A stretch of DNA of 64,000 bases, from assembly GCA_033980235.1 (NCBI GenBank), contig CM067070.1:25592699-25656698 (forward strand), written 5' to 3'. Both the position numbers and the translations under genes were made by a program. Source of the DNA: Diadema setosum (taxonomy: Eukaryota > Echinodermata > Echinoidea > Diadematoida > Diadematidae). Each line of letters begins with the position of its first letter. Within the stretch, counting starts at the first letter, position 1. The notes under the pieces were generated by a model, which searched no databases, was not told the origin of the DNA, and saw nothing but the letters and a program-made list of their open reading frames with translations. Below, piece by piece: positions 10,928 through 21,779 of the stretch.

Positions 10928-11683
10928 CAGCCCTCATTCAGCAACTGGAGTGGACCCTTTCTTCCTGATGTTTGGGAGAAACGCAAGGTCACCATGTGGT
11001 ATTGATCCAAGTGGGGAGGTCCGACATTACAGAACAGTGCCTGGTTACGTCAGGAGACATCAGAGTCGGTTGAAAACGGCCCGAGCCATTGCTGCCAGAC
11101 AGGCAAGAGGAATCATAGCTGCTAGACAGGTTAAGCAGGCTAAGCGAGTGTTCGAGGCACCACTTGGATTGGGTCAGTATGTCCTTGTTCGGAAACAAGC
11201 ATTCAAGGGTAGACATAAGATCCAAGATTGCTGGGAAGCACAGATCGTCCAGTGTATGGTGTAAGGAACAAGTCTGGAGAGAAGGTCTTGCACCGCACTC
11301 AAATGAAACTATGTCCTTGGCTTCCGTCAGAAGATCCTGGTTCTGTTCATCATGACGTTGAGTCTTCCAGTGTTCTGGATAGTGAAGGTGCTGAAACAGT
11401 GGCCACTGCAGCATATGTCTTGCGCTCACGTGGGAGACCGGATGGTGATGTCCCAATAGTTTCCAATGATGATGACTCGGGTGTCGATGGAAATGATGAA
11501 GTGGAGGAAGAGAGCATGAATGGGATTGAAGATGATGAGATTGAAGAAACAGATGATGACACTGAACACACTGATGCCAGGTCCAGCAGTCCCGCTAGTG
11601 AAGATGGCCAACTTCGTCGGTACCCTGAGAGACTTGGTCGGGGCCAACCACCATCTAGGTTCAGGGATTATTACATGGTTTAG
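10896..11683 (+). pseudogene. pol: pol: integrase C-terminus and acidic tail
   Basis: Two frames are needed. About 10896-11245 holds PELMFAYNNSPHSATG and FFLMFGR, typical of the region after the integrase core. After a second shift, about 11240-11683 holds PVYGVRNKSGEKVLHRTQMK (the GPY/F-like end region), then a long Asp/Glu-rich stretch and a terminal RRYPERLGRGQPPSRF segment, as in many Ty3/gypsy pol C-termini. No env frame follows. Confidence 0.8.
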
Positions 11684-11730
11684 AGCAAACATTCCCTTTT
11701 TTATGTCATCAAGGGACGATGACATAGTTA

Positions 11731-12038
11731 AGTGGTGGGGGATGTGATGGATCACATTATGCTGTCATTGAACTATAGAGGGCCTCTGTCAATTTTCCTG
11801 GGGCACCTCTCCCATTATTTTATACAGGCAGATCCGTCTCCCACTCGGTCATCTTTCATGGTGCCTCGTGTTCGCCCCTTACCCACTGGATTGCCATAAA
11901 AACCCCGCAACACAGAACCAGTAGGGCGTACCCACACACCTAGCACCCCCTCACACATCTAGTTAATCATCCAGTTCAACACACACACACCCACACTCCC
12001 CAATAATCCCCCGAGAGGACCCCACCTCCCCCACTACA
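11731..12038 (+). repeat. Polypurine tract and 3' LTR
   Basis: The polypurine tract agtggtggggga (11731-11742) directly abuts the 3' LTR (11743-12038). The polypurine tract is where plus-strand DNA synthesis is primed. The LTR ends in CTACA and is followed by the target duplication GTAG. Confidence 0.9.
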
Positions 12039-13436
12039 GTAGCATGACTTTTACGCAATCCCTGTACATTCTTATAGAGTAGATAATGATAAGAAACAAT
12101 GAAGCTTGTTTGACTTCATTTACTGACACAGATGACGCGAAATTTTAAACATTTTTTTTTTTGATAATTTGGCCTCAGGTGTCCAGACACTAGGGCAATT
12201 GATGACACCATTATCCATGCAGCTTGATAGTAAAGACACACGCGTGTGGCAGTATACAATCATACTTTATAGGTCTATGTCAGGGAACGAATATAATGCG
12301 ATGCGCGTGGACAAAGAAACAGAAAAAAGGAGCGCTAACAAATTGACATGTCTTTGGACTAAGTTTGTCAGGGAGAAAACTGCTGCCAATCTGGAAAAAA
12401 GACTCAAGAACAATTGCACAGCTTGGTATAAGTTATTATCTTTAAAAAAAAAAAAGAGAGCAGCTCGAGTAGGCCTAATCCCGGGGCGCTCCTTGTACAC
12501 AGTTCGGGCTGGTCGCAGTTAGAGCAGGTCTGGTTATAGAGTAGGCCTAGACTTTGGGTCAGTTGTAAGCTGTCCCCGTATAGCACCACGAGATCTAATC
12601 CGAAGAACAGCTCTGTAACTATTATCATAAGCCCATAGACTAAGCACTGCACTCCATGCAGGCATAAATTCAAAATGTGGTGGAGATTGAATAAAACTTC
12701 CCCAATGTGCGTTAAGTTCTACTGGCAAACTGCAAATAAAATAAGGCCCAGGGGAAGGACTATAATATAGATTCCACTTCTAAGTTTCATAGCCCTACAC
12801 GCATGTCGTGTGTACCGCACGTGAAGTTCTGCGCAGAGTGGCATGCACGCTGACAGTCGCTGTCTGGATGGCACTGCGGCGGGGCTGCAGCGCAATGATC
12901 ATTCAAAAATTCGTTTAAATTTTCACATCATCTGTGTCAGTGTAATCCAACAGGCCATTGTTTCTGATGACATACTTAAAAAGAAAAAATACATGGATCC
13001 CATAAAAGTCATGCTTCTTACCCTGCTGGGAAGGTTGAATCAAGTGCTCAAACCTCCACTCTTGAAGCTTCGCCCCTGGCTTCGCCTCGGTCTTTCCGCA
13101 TCAATCATTTTGATCGTACCAAAAATCCTACCGAACATAGACTCTAAAGAGAATTCTGATTGGTTATTATAGATCACGTGATCACAATATCTTATACAAC
13201 TTTACGCATTTGTGGAAAAAAAAAACCAAGCCAACAAACAAACAAACTTTTGGCAGCGATTTCCTAAAACCATTAACCTGGATTAGTTCAAGATACACAA
13301 CTTATCCGGACACAAAACCATTTATCTCCACAACTTATGTAAATACACAACGTTGTTTGATCAAAACTACACAACTCTTATTACACAGCAAATTCTTACC
13401 CAGCTAATTGCAGTGTAGGCCCAAATAATAATGACA

Positions 13437-13500
13437 GGGCCCTCTGGTAGAGCAGTTGCAACATTGAAGAGGCTACCCTACATTGGTGGAGAAGACATCA
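13437..13500 (+). repeat. Dispersed CTCTGGTAGAGCAGT repeat, copy 1
   Basis: CTCTGGTAGAGCAGT followed by cattgaagaggctaccct and gaagac recurs at 45125-45182. Related ends (ctaccctgggtaaataaggc followed by an ATT repeat) occur at about 60698-60755. Probably the 3' end of a SINE or LINE family with an (ATT)n tail. Confidence 0.5.
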
Positions 13501-13502
13501 TT

Positions 13503-13640
13503 TAGGTGATCCGAGTATCCTTCGGATCACCTTCTGTATCTCCGCGAAAGTTGTGCAGAGGTTAGCTCAGAAAGTCCATTGCCTATCATTGTCAAACTTA
13601 TACCATATATGTATCGTGTCCTAAAGACGACAGATCTAGT
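13503..13640 (+). mobile_element. Truncated Helitron-like 5' end
   Basis: TTAGGTGATCCGAGTATCC, its hairpin partner CGGATCACC and the following 110 bp closely match the left end of the large element at 45728-48224. The copy is cut short just upstream of the Ig exon, so the exon's 3' splice region lies next to transposon-derived DNA. Confidence 0.7.
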
Positions 13641-13670
13641 TATAATTGAATTGTTATTATTATTGTGCAG

Positions 13671-14021
13671 GTAAAATGAGAGAATGTTATGGATACGACG
13701 GCGATGTTACGTCCATAGAAGTGGTGGAAGGAGAACAAGGTGTAATTCCATGCAAAGTGAAGGGGATGGTATCTGTCGTACTGTGGAAGAAAGTTGGTGA
13801 CCTCCCTAATGAGTATCTTGTAATACTGAATCAAAACGGTGATCCAGGTGAGAAAAGTGGCTACGGATATGAGGCCGGCTTGTTCAACATTACAGACGAC
13901 TTTTCCTTGGTCATAAATGAAGTCAATCCCGACCATGCTGGCCAGTATATGTGTCAGATTTTCGATTATTCAACGGCGTCGACATATGGCAGTGCAACAA
14001 ACGTCTCTATCCAAGCAAGAG
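13671..14021 (+). CDS. Ig V-type domain exon of a membrane protein
   Basis: An internal coding exon between a 3' splice site (tattgtgcag|gt) and a 5' splice site (AGAG|GTAGGC), both phase 1, the usual arrangement for Ig-domain exons. The 117 codons form one V-type Ig fold: the first core Cys in GVIPCKVKG, the core Trp in VVLWKK, and the DxGxYxC motif in NPDHAGQYMCQIF. Potential N-glycosylation sites lie at NIT and NVS. The next exons supply a stalk, a membrane anchor and a tail, so the protein should sit on the cell surface with the Ig domain outside. No signal-peptide exon was found upstream; it may lie outside the window. The family is not identified beyond an Ig-superfamily receptor. Confidence 0.8.
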
Positions 14022-16124
14022 GTAGGCCTATATGCCATAGGAATCAGTAATAATCACTCTTTGTTTTCATCGCTGATAAAATGTTTTGACCGGTAGTACA
14101 TTACACCAGTTAAGACGTGATTGAAAAGTGGAGCTTATAGAGTGATCATTATTCACTTCAGCGGGTTGCGTCCTATTACAATGCTTGCTTTAGAATATTG
14201 ACAGTTATTTTCCTAAAACTGGATGATTGTGCTAAATTATTGATTTGTTAAGTGAATATTAACATTACCAAAGAATCGGGTAAGTAAATAGGAATTCTTG
14301 ATTTATGAGATGCATGTTTAGCCCAATATCATAATAAAACGTGTTGAAAGCTGTAATGATAGGCAACTATGACCACATGAACTTTCGCCAATAAGTAATA
14401 GAAGAACATGAAATGGAAAAGTTCGTTCCATTAAGTGCTGCGCCTATAATGATTTGAAATTTGAGTGAGATGAATCGAAGTTTGTCTAAGAATATTCAGT
14501 ATTGCACAAACTACAAACTTAAAGTACCATAGTGCTTCTGAAGAAAGAAAATTCATTTGATTATTTGCAATGTGAAGCTTTGTACTCCAGTTATACAGAA
14601 ATTTTCCCCCAAAAAACGTGAATATTATGTCATATATTTTCCATATCTTAATAGAGGTAGTACAAAATTATTGCAAAGTGACGTTACTAATTTGCAGAAG
14701 CTGCATGTTTCAAAAACACGATAAGATAGGTATACATGTAAATGAAATAAATAGTCAGGACCAATATTATATGTGCTCAAAGGTTTGCATGGAGTGCTTG
14801 TCACGAGTCATAAGTGTCATACCGCCCATGAGACGCACAGTCCTCTACGAAGATATAGGCCTACGACACAAATGCAATGCGAGGAAATCCCATTGGAAAT
14901 TGAGGAAATTGCGGAAATATTTTTTTTTATTGTACATTTCATGAACTTCGTCAGGGCATCATTTTCCGTTTTTGTCACGCATTCGACGTAACCACGCACC
15001 ACCTAAGTACCCTAAAATTGATAGTCACAAATTTGTTCGTCTGTTGGAGGGTTCCAAAGCTTTCGGAGTACATTGATGATTTTAACAGGTATAAAATGGA
15101 ATCAAACTGAATGACAATACTTATTGAAAGTCTGGCTCTAGAACACCTGTCGATCATTGTATTCTCTGTGTTGAATTCCGGTGTTACAAAATGCACCTTC
15201 ATTCAATATAAGTTCTGCAGAATATACAGTTAAGAATTCTCTAGTTTCCTCAGTACCGATGCACGGATTACATTCGAAACATTCTTTTCAAGATATTTAA
15301 TGTCATATGGGGTAATTCCACGTTACCGACACTAACGAGTCATAGGCGCATGAGTCAATACGAAAAAAAAAAAAAGGCTCACAAGACCGAAATTGCGCAA
15401 ACAAATACACGAGACTAACAGGATGAACAGCACAATCTACATGCCAAATACGTAATATGTATTTGTACAGGTTGTTGCATCAAAGATAAAAGGGGAGAAT
15501 AACAGTTGCAGTGTGCACTTTCGTCAAACTTTTTAGCGCGAAATTGTAAATAGCTGAACACATACAAAAAAAGTAATCGTTTGGCAGCCAGTTTGCTGAT
15601 AATTAGATGGGCTTGCAAACTGTTCTTTTTTTCGTCGACTCGGCATACTCGAATTATGCCTAAAGAGAAGTGCGGTATCCAACTTTTACTCTAAAACTCC
15701 TCTTGCGGTGTTTTTTCCCCCGAAGAGCCCACTAGAATATTATAGCCATGTCCGTACACAGAATTTATTTTCTATTTTTATCTTAACTTATGTTTGTTTG
15801 TTTGTTTTTTTTTTTGAAGGGGAAGAGTAACTAAAAAGTTTGTGTAGTAACACGCAAGCGAGGGTGAAAAGATCTGGTCCATACTTTTAGAGAAATTCTC
15901 TTTTTGTACAAACACTCACACAAGAACACACAAATAAAGGTATTTTAAATTTCAGAGGGTGAGAGAGAGCAACTGACGCGGTAACACCTTAGCAACTCCC
16001 ATTTCCCATAACTTATTTCTTCCTTATGCCACTATCGGGACACCCAATGCAATAATGTACTCTTTAATAAACGGTGCAAAGATGGCGCATGTTCATCGTG
16101 TCGGTGTGGTGGGTCTTCTTTGCC

Positions 16125-16490
16125 TAGTATAGTGTCGATCTCGTGAGCCTCTTTTGCGAAGTGTCGAACTCATGAGCCGTATAACCCGTCAGCTATTTAA
16201 CTTGATGTCGACCTCGGGGCTATTCATACAACTCGTGGGCTGTATGACTCGACCTAGTCTGGTTTCCAGACCCTTTGCCAACTGGACTCCGCGGCGACGA
16301 AGTCGCCGCCTTTGCCGAAGGCGACAAAATCAACTTAAACTGTACTAGTTTTCGACGTTGAGGGCGTCAATATCATGAATAGCGAAATAGTATGGGCAGA
16401 GGGTCTGGAAGACAGACTAGACTCGACCGTAAAGGCTGTTTAACTTGTGGGCTGTTTAACTTGTGGGCTGTAGAACTCATGACGCACACC
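16125..16490 (+). repeat. Degenerate tataactcgtgggc minisatellite, locus 1
   Basis: Irregular repeats of a unit of about 18 bp, such as acaactcgtgggctgtatg, tttaacttgtgggctg and gtagaactcatgac, flank the element at 16254-16420. Related arrays occur at 44440-44665 and 56940-57255. Confidence 0.6.
16254..16420. mobile_element. Short TIR element (hAT-like MITE)
   Basis: The left end CTAGTCTGGTTTCCAGACCC and the right end GGGTCTGGAAGACAGACTAG are inverted repeats with two mismatches. They are flanked by ACTCGAC (16247-16253 and 16421-16427), extendable to 8 bp (ACTCGACC) depending on the terminus chosen. An 8-bp duplication would fit hAT. The interior holds the hairpin GGCGACGAAGTCGCC. It sits inside the minisatellite. 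Confidence 0.72.
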
Positions 16491-17006
16491 CGAGAATAAT
16501 GTATATTCCATACTTATTTGTGATCATGATTATGATTTTAAAAAAAAATTATGCTGTCGCTTACATTTGACTGAGGGTGCTTTGGAAATAAATCCTCTTA
16601 TGCATTCCAAGCAGAGCGGAAAGCAGGTAGTTACCAACTACTGTTGCTTAACATGTCGAGAGACTGAAAAGAAGCAAAGCTACTATCCATGGTTAGAAAT
16701 CTAAAAATGTCTTTAAAAGGTGTTAAACTGGCCAATTATACTCCACATGACTACTGAAGTGCCTTCGAGCATTTGCGATGTTCTCACTCTCACGTCATTA
16801 ATTATTAGTTTTGCTTTTTTCTTGAGTAATACGGTGTTATCGGATGTACACAGATGTATTTTAAAACTTCTGACTTCCCTTCCAAGATAGGTGAAATGAT
16901 ACAGCCCAGGTTAGGTGCTTGTGGAAAAGATGTTTTACGTTTGTGGTCATATTCTAATCGATACAATTTTTCCCGAAAATCGTTGTTCTTGATTCCACAT
17001 CACCAG

Positions 17007-17162
17007 TAACTGTTTTCACCGAGGGTCCTTTAACGACCTTTCCTGCCGAGAGCGCCGGAACAACGGGGATTCTATCAAGTGTACACACTGTACATACTGC
17101 ATTTCATGATACTACAAAGAGCGAGAAACCCAAAGCAGTCTGCAGCAGGAGCCATCAGTCAT
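17007..17162 (+). CDS. Ig gene, Ser/Thr-rich stalk exon
   Basis: Acceptor ccacatcaccag|ta and a perfect donor CAT|GTAAGT, phase 1 at both ends, matching the Ig exon. The 51 codons are rich in Thr and Ser (TVFTEGPLTTFPAES, HTVHTAFHDTTKSEK), as expected for an O-glycosylated extracellular stalk between an Ig domain and a membrane segment. No domain is recognised. Confidence 0.6.
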
Positions 17163-17860
17163 GTAAGTTTCAAGAAAGACGCGGAAGGGTGGGGGTGGGG
17201 GGTGGGGGGGGTTGGATGTCAGGTCAGCATGCCCCCCCCCCTCCATTTTTTTTTATAATGTAGGTGTCAAGCTCAAAATCTAACACGTAATATCGCAGTC
17301 TGATCATAACACTTTATAGGACTACTGAGCCATGAAATTGAAAGCATTAACCTTTTTTTCTTTTCTTTTTTTTAACGGCAATGTGTTTGTAAAGCAAGTT
17401 AAAAAAGAACTGTAATCAGTGAAATTCATTATCTTTTGGACAAAAAAAAAATAACAGCACGTTGTTCAGACCCCTTGTCCATGCCCCTTTGCAGTTATGT
17501 GTATCTTGCAGTTACGTACAAAAAGGCCCTGAAAGTTCAAGAAGCAAAATTCATGCAATCGTTTCCACAACATTCAGATATCAGGACTCAGATTTGTCAT
17601 TGTACAAGCACTATAGGCGGAGGCGCCGATTTCTGCAAAAAGGCGTATCCTCTGGGTGTCCAAAATTTGTTGCTCCTGCGTGTTTAATCTCCTCCGAAAT
17701 TAGGCCAAGAGGGTAATGAAGCATGCTATTTGGACGCCAGGTGAAACTACTGTCTTGTAAGGGAGTCTGACACTAAGAAACCAGGAGTTTCACAATTTAC
17801 GGCTGATGATTGCAAATTAGATTTTCCACTCAGTTATACTGTCATACTCAGAGTTGGGTA

Positions 17861-18370
17861 ACTCTAGCTTTTGTATGCCACGTTCGCACGTCCGACTCAG
17901 TCGACAGCGTGCCAACTTCGCATGTTCTGTTTAAACGCATCAACCCACCCAATCTGATCGATAAATCGCCAAGTGCCGGGGTACAATGAAAGCGTTTCTC
18001 GCGCTTCCGTTTCTCTCACATATAGCTTGCATTTCATGTGGTGATTGAGAATCAAAAGGTGTTCTTTACTGGACTTAAGAGTAATTTCTAAGTTTCTGTC
18101 ACAGTTTTGTGTGCAAGAGTCATGCCTTTGCAGAGAAATAGCTACTGGTCATGTGAAAGAAAAACAATCATAGATTTGTCATATACGATAATACATCAAA
18201 GCAAAGCTTGGCATTTTCTCTACAACTTAACTCACTATTTGGTCCAGATCAACAGAAATCTAACGAAGTTAAATAGACTTGAAAAACCGAATATTTTCTC
18301 AGAGCATGAAACCGTTAGTGTTTCAGAATAATGTTGCACAAGGGGAATTTTCACCATGGCACATAAAGAG
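17861..18370. mobile_element. TTAA-type MITE (piggyBac-like), diverged copy 2
   Basis: Collinear with 2877-3367 over its full length, including tgccacgttcgcacgtccga near the left end and tggcacataaagag at the right. The termini and the TTAA sites have decayed, so this is an older copy. Confidence 0.75.
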
Positions 18371-18536
18371 TGCTTTAACGTCTTATGACCGTTCCTGTAT
18401 AAGTTCTTATTCCGTAATTCTTTTTTGGTCTCTCTTTGTATGTACAATGACGATCACACTCTACCTTGGCCTTGAGCTGAATCTGCTATAAGGCCATCAT
18501 TACACACAGGTATCAACACACACGCACACACACACG

Positions 18537-18608
<72 letters not shown>

Positions 18609-18610
18609 TA

Positions 18611-18859
18611 TGAAGAGTTTGTTTGCAAAAACCGATAAGTCCATATTTGTCAAATGGAGATATTTGCGATTAAAAGTCAAGAAAAACAAAGAGAATAATA
18701 AGAAAATTTTTGCTTCTTTTGACCATAACTTCAAAAATATACCTTTATATGTAGTGATCAATATATCATTTAAAAGGTATTATTTTGTACTTTATGACAG
18801 ATATCGTATTTCAAAATCTTCAAAAATGGACTTATCGGTTTTTGCAAACAAACTCTTCA
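18611..18859 (+). mobile_element. TGAAGAGTTTG MITE family, copy 1
   Basis: Perfect terminal inverted repeats begin TGAAGAGTTTGTTTGCAAAA and extend for about 34 bp, through the complement of ATGGACTTATCGG. The element is 249 bp and sits in a (TA)n tract, consistent with a TA or TATA target. An open frame runs the full length, starting at the ATG formed with the flanking A (MKSLFAKTDKS) and ending through the other inverted repeat (DLSVFANKLF). Three more copies are at 23681, 32527 and 62911. Confidence 0.88.
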
Positions 18860-18995
18860 TATATATATATATATTATATACGCACACACGCACCTTTCCT
18901 GTCTGTCTGTCTGTCTGTTTCTATCATAATGGTATGATGCCTGGCAATTGTAAATGTTGACAATATATCCCGTTTTCGTGTCAATTTCTTCTCAG

Positions 18996-19103
18996 ATGGA
19001 TTGACAGTACTCATAGGATTCATCAGTGCTGTCGTATTCACGTTGCTGTTCTTGGCAATCTACCGCTTGTTTATTCACAAAAGATGCGATCCCATTGTCC
19101 ATG
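18996..19103 (+). CDS. Ig gene, transmembrane exon
   Basis: Acceptor ttcttctcag|at, phase 1. It encodes GLTVLIGFISAVVFTLLFLA, a clear membrane-spanning helix, followed by a basic stop-transfer segment (YRLFIHKRC). This gives a type I topology with the Ig domain outside. The phase-1 end at ATG|GCAAGT implies a rare GC-AG donor; otherwise the frame runs five more codons to TAA at 19116-19118, giving a short-tailed form. Both outcomes are possible. Confidence 0.65.
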
Positions 19104-19985
19104 GCAAGTGTCATTCATAAGGCATTCTATAATATGTTATTGCAGTTGCTGCAAGTAGTGCAAACCGCACAACACAACACGTCGTACACGCAGGTCTATA
19201 CGAAGGAACATTAAATGAATATTAATGGTATAGAATAATTTGATGAGTACCAAGTTTCACAAGGCACGCGCGTTCCAAATATCAAATGACGACTATATAA
19301 TTATTATTGAGAAATAAGAACATACACAGTCAAATGTACCATAAACCTCTCGATGTTTTGATAATATGCTGAGCTGCTACTTTCTTCATCGGTTTGTTTG
19401 TTTCTTTGTTTTTTTACTGCAAATTTCTCTCCTTGATATGCACGGTATATAGTTTAATTGTAACATAATTCCTGTAATTAATGTGTAGGGCCTCTGAGAA
19501 TAAAAGTGTTTAGCCACTGACAGAGCTACCCTACTGAAGCAAAACAGATGAATAAGTAACCAGGGCAGCTGATAAACTAGCAGTCATTACGTTTATAATG
19601 ACATCCTGATCGACTGTGCACTGCAGCTATCAAAATATTGTGTTACCCTTGAGGTCAGAAAGATTTCGAATATAACATTTTCACAACAATATGAAACGTA
19701 CGAGGCAGTACCTCAAAGGCAAAATACGTAAAGGATACATGTAGGGTATTTTTTTTTTTTGATAGGAAATTAATTTACAGGTTTTTTTTTTCTAAATTCC
19801 AGAGTAAAACTAAGTTAATCAAAATAACTTCATTCTGCGACTCCAGGTGAAGTACAGTATAGGTCATTTTCAACACGTATAATTGAAGTTACGATTACCA
19901 ATGTGAGTGCTAGGTCTTACATTCCTTTTGGATATTATTTTCAATATCATTATTTCACAACACGGACAAAAATCATGAATTCAAG
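19104..19985 (+). other. Intron without recognised features
   Basis: AT-rich non-coding DNA. I see no exon, transposon ends or RNA gene. Confidence 0.5.
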
Positions 19986-20135
19986 GCAAGGCTGGAGACA
20001 AGCAAGACGTTGACGAAACTAATGGTGTTTGCAGTCAAGACGACCAACAGTGCCAAGTTGATAAAGACGTCGAAATCGGACGATTGACTATATTATCTCA
20101 AGTTTTCATCCGACCCGGCCTGCTTCAAAATAATG
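19986..20135 (+). CDS. Ig gene, cytoplasmic tail exon A
   Basis: Phase 1 at both ends (attcaag|gc and AATG|GTAAAT), 150 nt, open throughout. It encodes an acidic, Gln-rich hydrophilic segment (AGDKQDVDETNG, CSQDDQQCQVDKDVEIG). The polypyrimidine tract before it is weak. The exon at 21170-21247 encodes a similar CQDSQRCQADVDIEM, so the tail exons appear to be duplicated. No ITAM or ITIM tyrosine motif is present. Confidence 0.45.
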
Positions 20136-20533
20136 GTAAATATTAACTTTAAGGCGAAAAATAAGTATTACTGAATACGCAAAGTGGGAGGTGTCAGGAT
20201 TAATTCTAAAAAAAAAAAAAAAATAACTGTTAAGATCGTTAAAACATGTCTCACTTTACATCATAGGAAGGAATATGTATTTACATTTGAACATTGCTCA
20301 AAAGAAATGTTCTTGGTAAAGCAGCCTACCAAGCACCTTAGTAGCTTCCAAATAAGATGACAGACATGCCACATTCAAAGAAAAGAATGGAAAAGAAGGA
20401 GAAACATTGCATTGCAAGCGATACAAGTCCTCAGAATTTGCCAGTATCAGTATAAGGGGGGGGGGGGGAATTCCTGACCCTCGAATTCCCCGCCGTCCCT
20501 GGAAAGTATATGGAGATAATATATATATATATA

Positions 20534-20578
<45 letters not shown>

Positions 20579-21169
20579 TGAGCAAAATCTACATGTATGT
20601 GTGTATTTTTGTCCGGTATATTTTTTTTTTAGTATGCAGGCATACCTGACTTTAAAGGAAAACGCACTAACGAACATGTATAATTCTCATAACGGGAAAA
20701 CTTCACTCTCAGGTTATTGTTCCCTTAGATAAAATTAATTGATAGAGTCTCATCATAACCATGGGAATCCAACATTCATGGTTTGTTTGGTAATTTTTCA
20801 TTAATTGTTTTGTATACTTTAATATGTTCAGATAGTTCTTTTCAACTGATGTTTATTCATATATACTTTTTATGACTATGATTTATTTCTACACTTTTAA
20901 ACTAACAGAATATGAACTTATCGTTCATTTATATTTTTGATAAAGATTCACCCTGTTTTCCATCCTGTAAAGGTCACTATATTTATACGCAATATATAAA
21001 CCATTACTCAGGAGAATTGTACTAGGTCTATTAGCCTTGTGCAGCAATGCGCAGCAAAAGAAAAAAAAACAAATAAAAAAAATACAATTTGCTCACGCTC
21101 CCCATGCTTCTCCCAGGGCAGATATCAAGGAATGGAGGTAAAGCTGACCTGAAGACAGAATAACCGCAG
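20136..21169 (+). other. Intron with TA microsatellite
   Basis: It holds a G run (20456-20468), a (TA)n tract (about 20518-20577) and AT-rich DNA. No other feature is recognised. Confidence 0.5.
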
Positions 21170-21247
21170 TCGACGGAAATGGAATTATGTCCTGTCAAGA
21201 CAGCCAACGATGTCAGGCTGATGTCGACATTGAAATGAGCGCTGATG
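21170..21247 (+). CDS. Ig gene, cytoplasmic tail exon B (duplicate of A)
   Basis: An acceptor taaccgcag|tc and a donor GATG|GTAACA give 78 nt, phase 1 at both ends. It encodes DGNGIMSCQDSQRCQADVDI and EMSAD. Alignment with exon A (CSQDDQQCQVDKDVEIG) is evident. Upstream similarity to exon A continues through an in-frame TGA (21145-21147), so this exon is shortened or decaying. It may be a pseudo-exon. Confidence 0.35.
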
Positions 21248-21779
21248 GTAACACTTCGCTTCTACGAGAATATGCTGATCTTTGCGCCCCCCCCCAAAAA
21301 AAATAGAAGTAATAATTTTGACATCGGCCACACAGTCTAATGTGCCTGATAGCCTATAAGCAAATGGACTCGCGCGCACACACACACACATACACACACA
21401 CACACACAGGTGTTTTTTTTTTTCCTGGCTCGCGCCCAGTGTGAAAGCTTTATTATTAATATTTTGTAGACATGAATCAACGGGCTTACACAATACACCG
21501 TTATGGAACGAGTGTCGTACCCAAATTCTTCGCTCATACGCCGCAAAAACAAAAAAAAAAAAAAAACGCAAAATTTGAAAATGACAGCATTTACAGAATT
21601 GGGCGCAGAAGAAAAAGATCTGACTGAAATTTAATTATTACATCGTTGTCTTCTGTGGAAGATGCTCTTTCTAATGATGGACCAAAAATGTAGCGCTTTA
21701 AGAATGCAAGTTACTGAAAATTCACCTTTCCCTTTTTAGGTTAAACATGTACTACCTGTACCAAATGAAGATTCTCCAG

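Larger units (their letters stand above)
3859..12038 (+). mobile_element. Ty3/gypsy LTR retrotransposon, degenerate copy
   Basis: A full-length but broken element with 296-bp LTRs (3859-4154 and 11743-12038), TG...CA termini and a 4-bp target duplication GTAG (3855-3858, 12039-12042). The internal order gag, protease, RT, RNase H, integrase is the Ty3/gypsy order. There is no envelope gene. Coding is interrupted by a frameshift near 6205, an amber codon at 6675-6677, a frameshift in a G run near 7885, a 973-bp transposon insertion (8314-9286), a frameshift near 9375, an amber codon at 10553-10555, and frameshifts near 10895 and 11245. The leader 4155-5274 is long and non-coding; ggcgacgagg at 4164-4173 may be part of the primer-binding site, but I could not match it to a tRNA. 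Confidence 0.93.
2501..13415. mobile_element. Outer TA-flanked element holding nested insertions
   Basis: The left end CACTGCAAAATAG (2501) and the right end, whose complement is CACTGCAATTAGC (13415), form a short terminal inverted repeat. Both ends are flanked by TA (2499-2500, 13416-13417), as in Tc1/mariner-type integration. Both subterminal regions are filled with the motif TTGTGTAA or its complement (3590-3820 on the left; 13190-13390 on the right), which ties the two ends together. Without later insertions its own length would be about 1.7 kb. The stretch 12043-13180 between the LTR and the right subterminal repeats has no recognised gene; an open frame at 12169-12522 matches nothing I know. 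No transposase is visible. Confidence 0.55.
14022..17006 (+). other. Intron 1 of the Ig gene as seen here
   Basis: No exon was recognised inside. The first 2 kb look like ordinary AT-rich intron. It holds the degenerate minisatellite and inverted-repeat element at 16125-16490, described separately. Confidence 0.5.
17163..18995 (+). other. Intron with MITEs and microsatellites
   Basis: It contains G- and C-homopolymer tracts (17187-17245), the second piggyBac-like MITE, CA and TA repeats (about 18508-18602) and MITE family copy 1 at 18611-18859. An open frame at 17436-17687 has no recognised domain. Confidence 0.5.
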
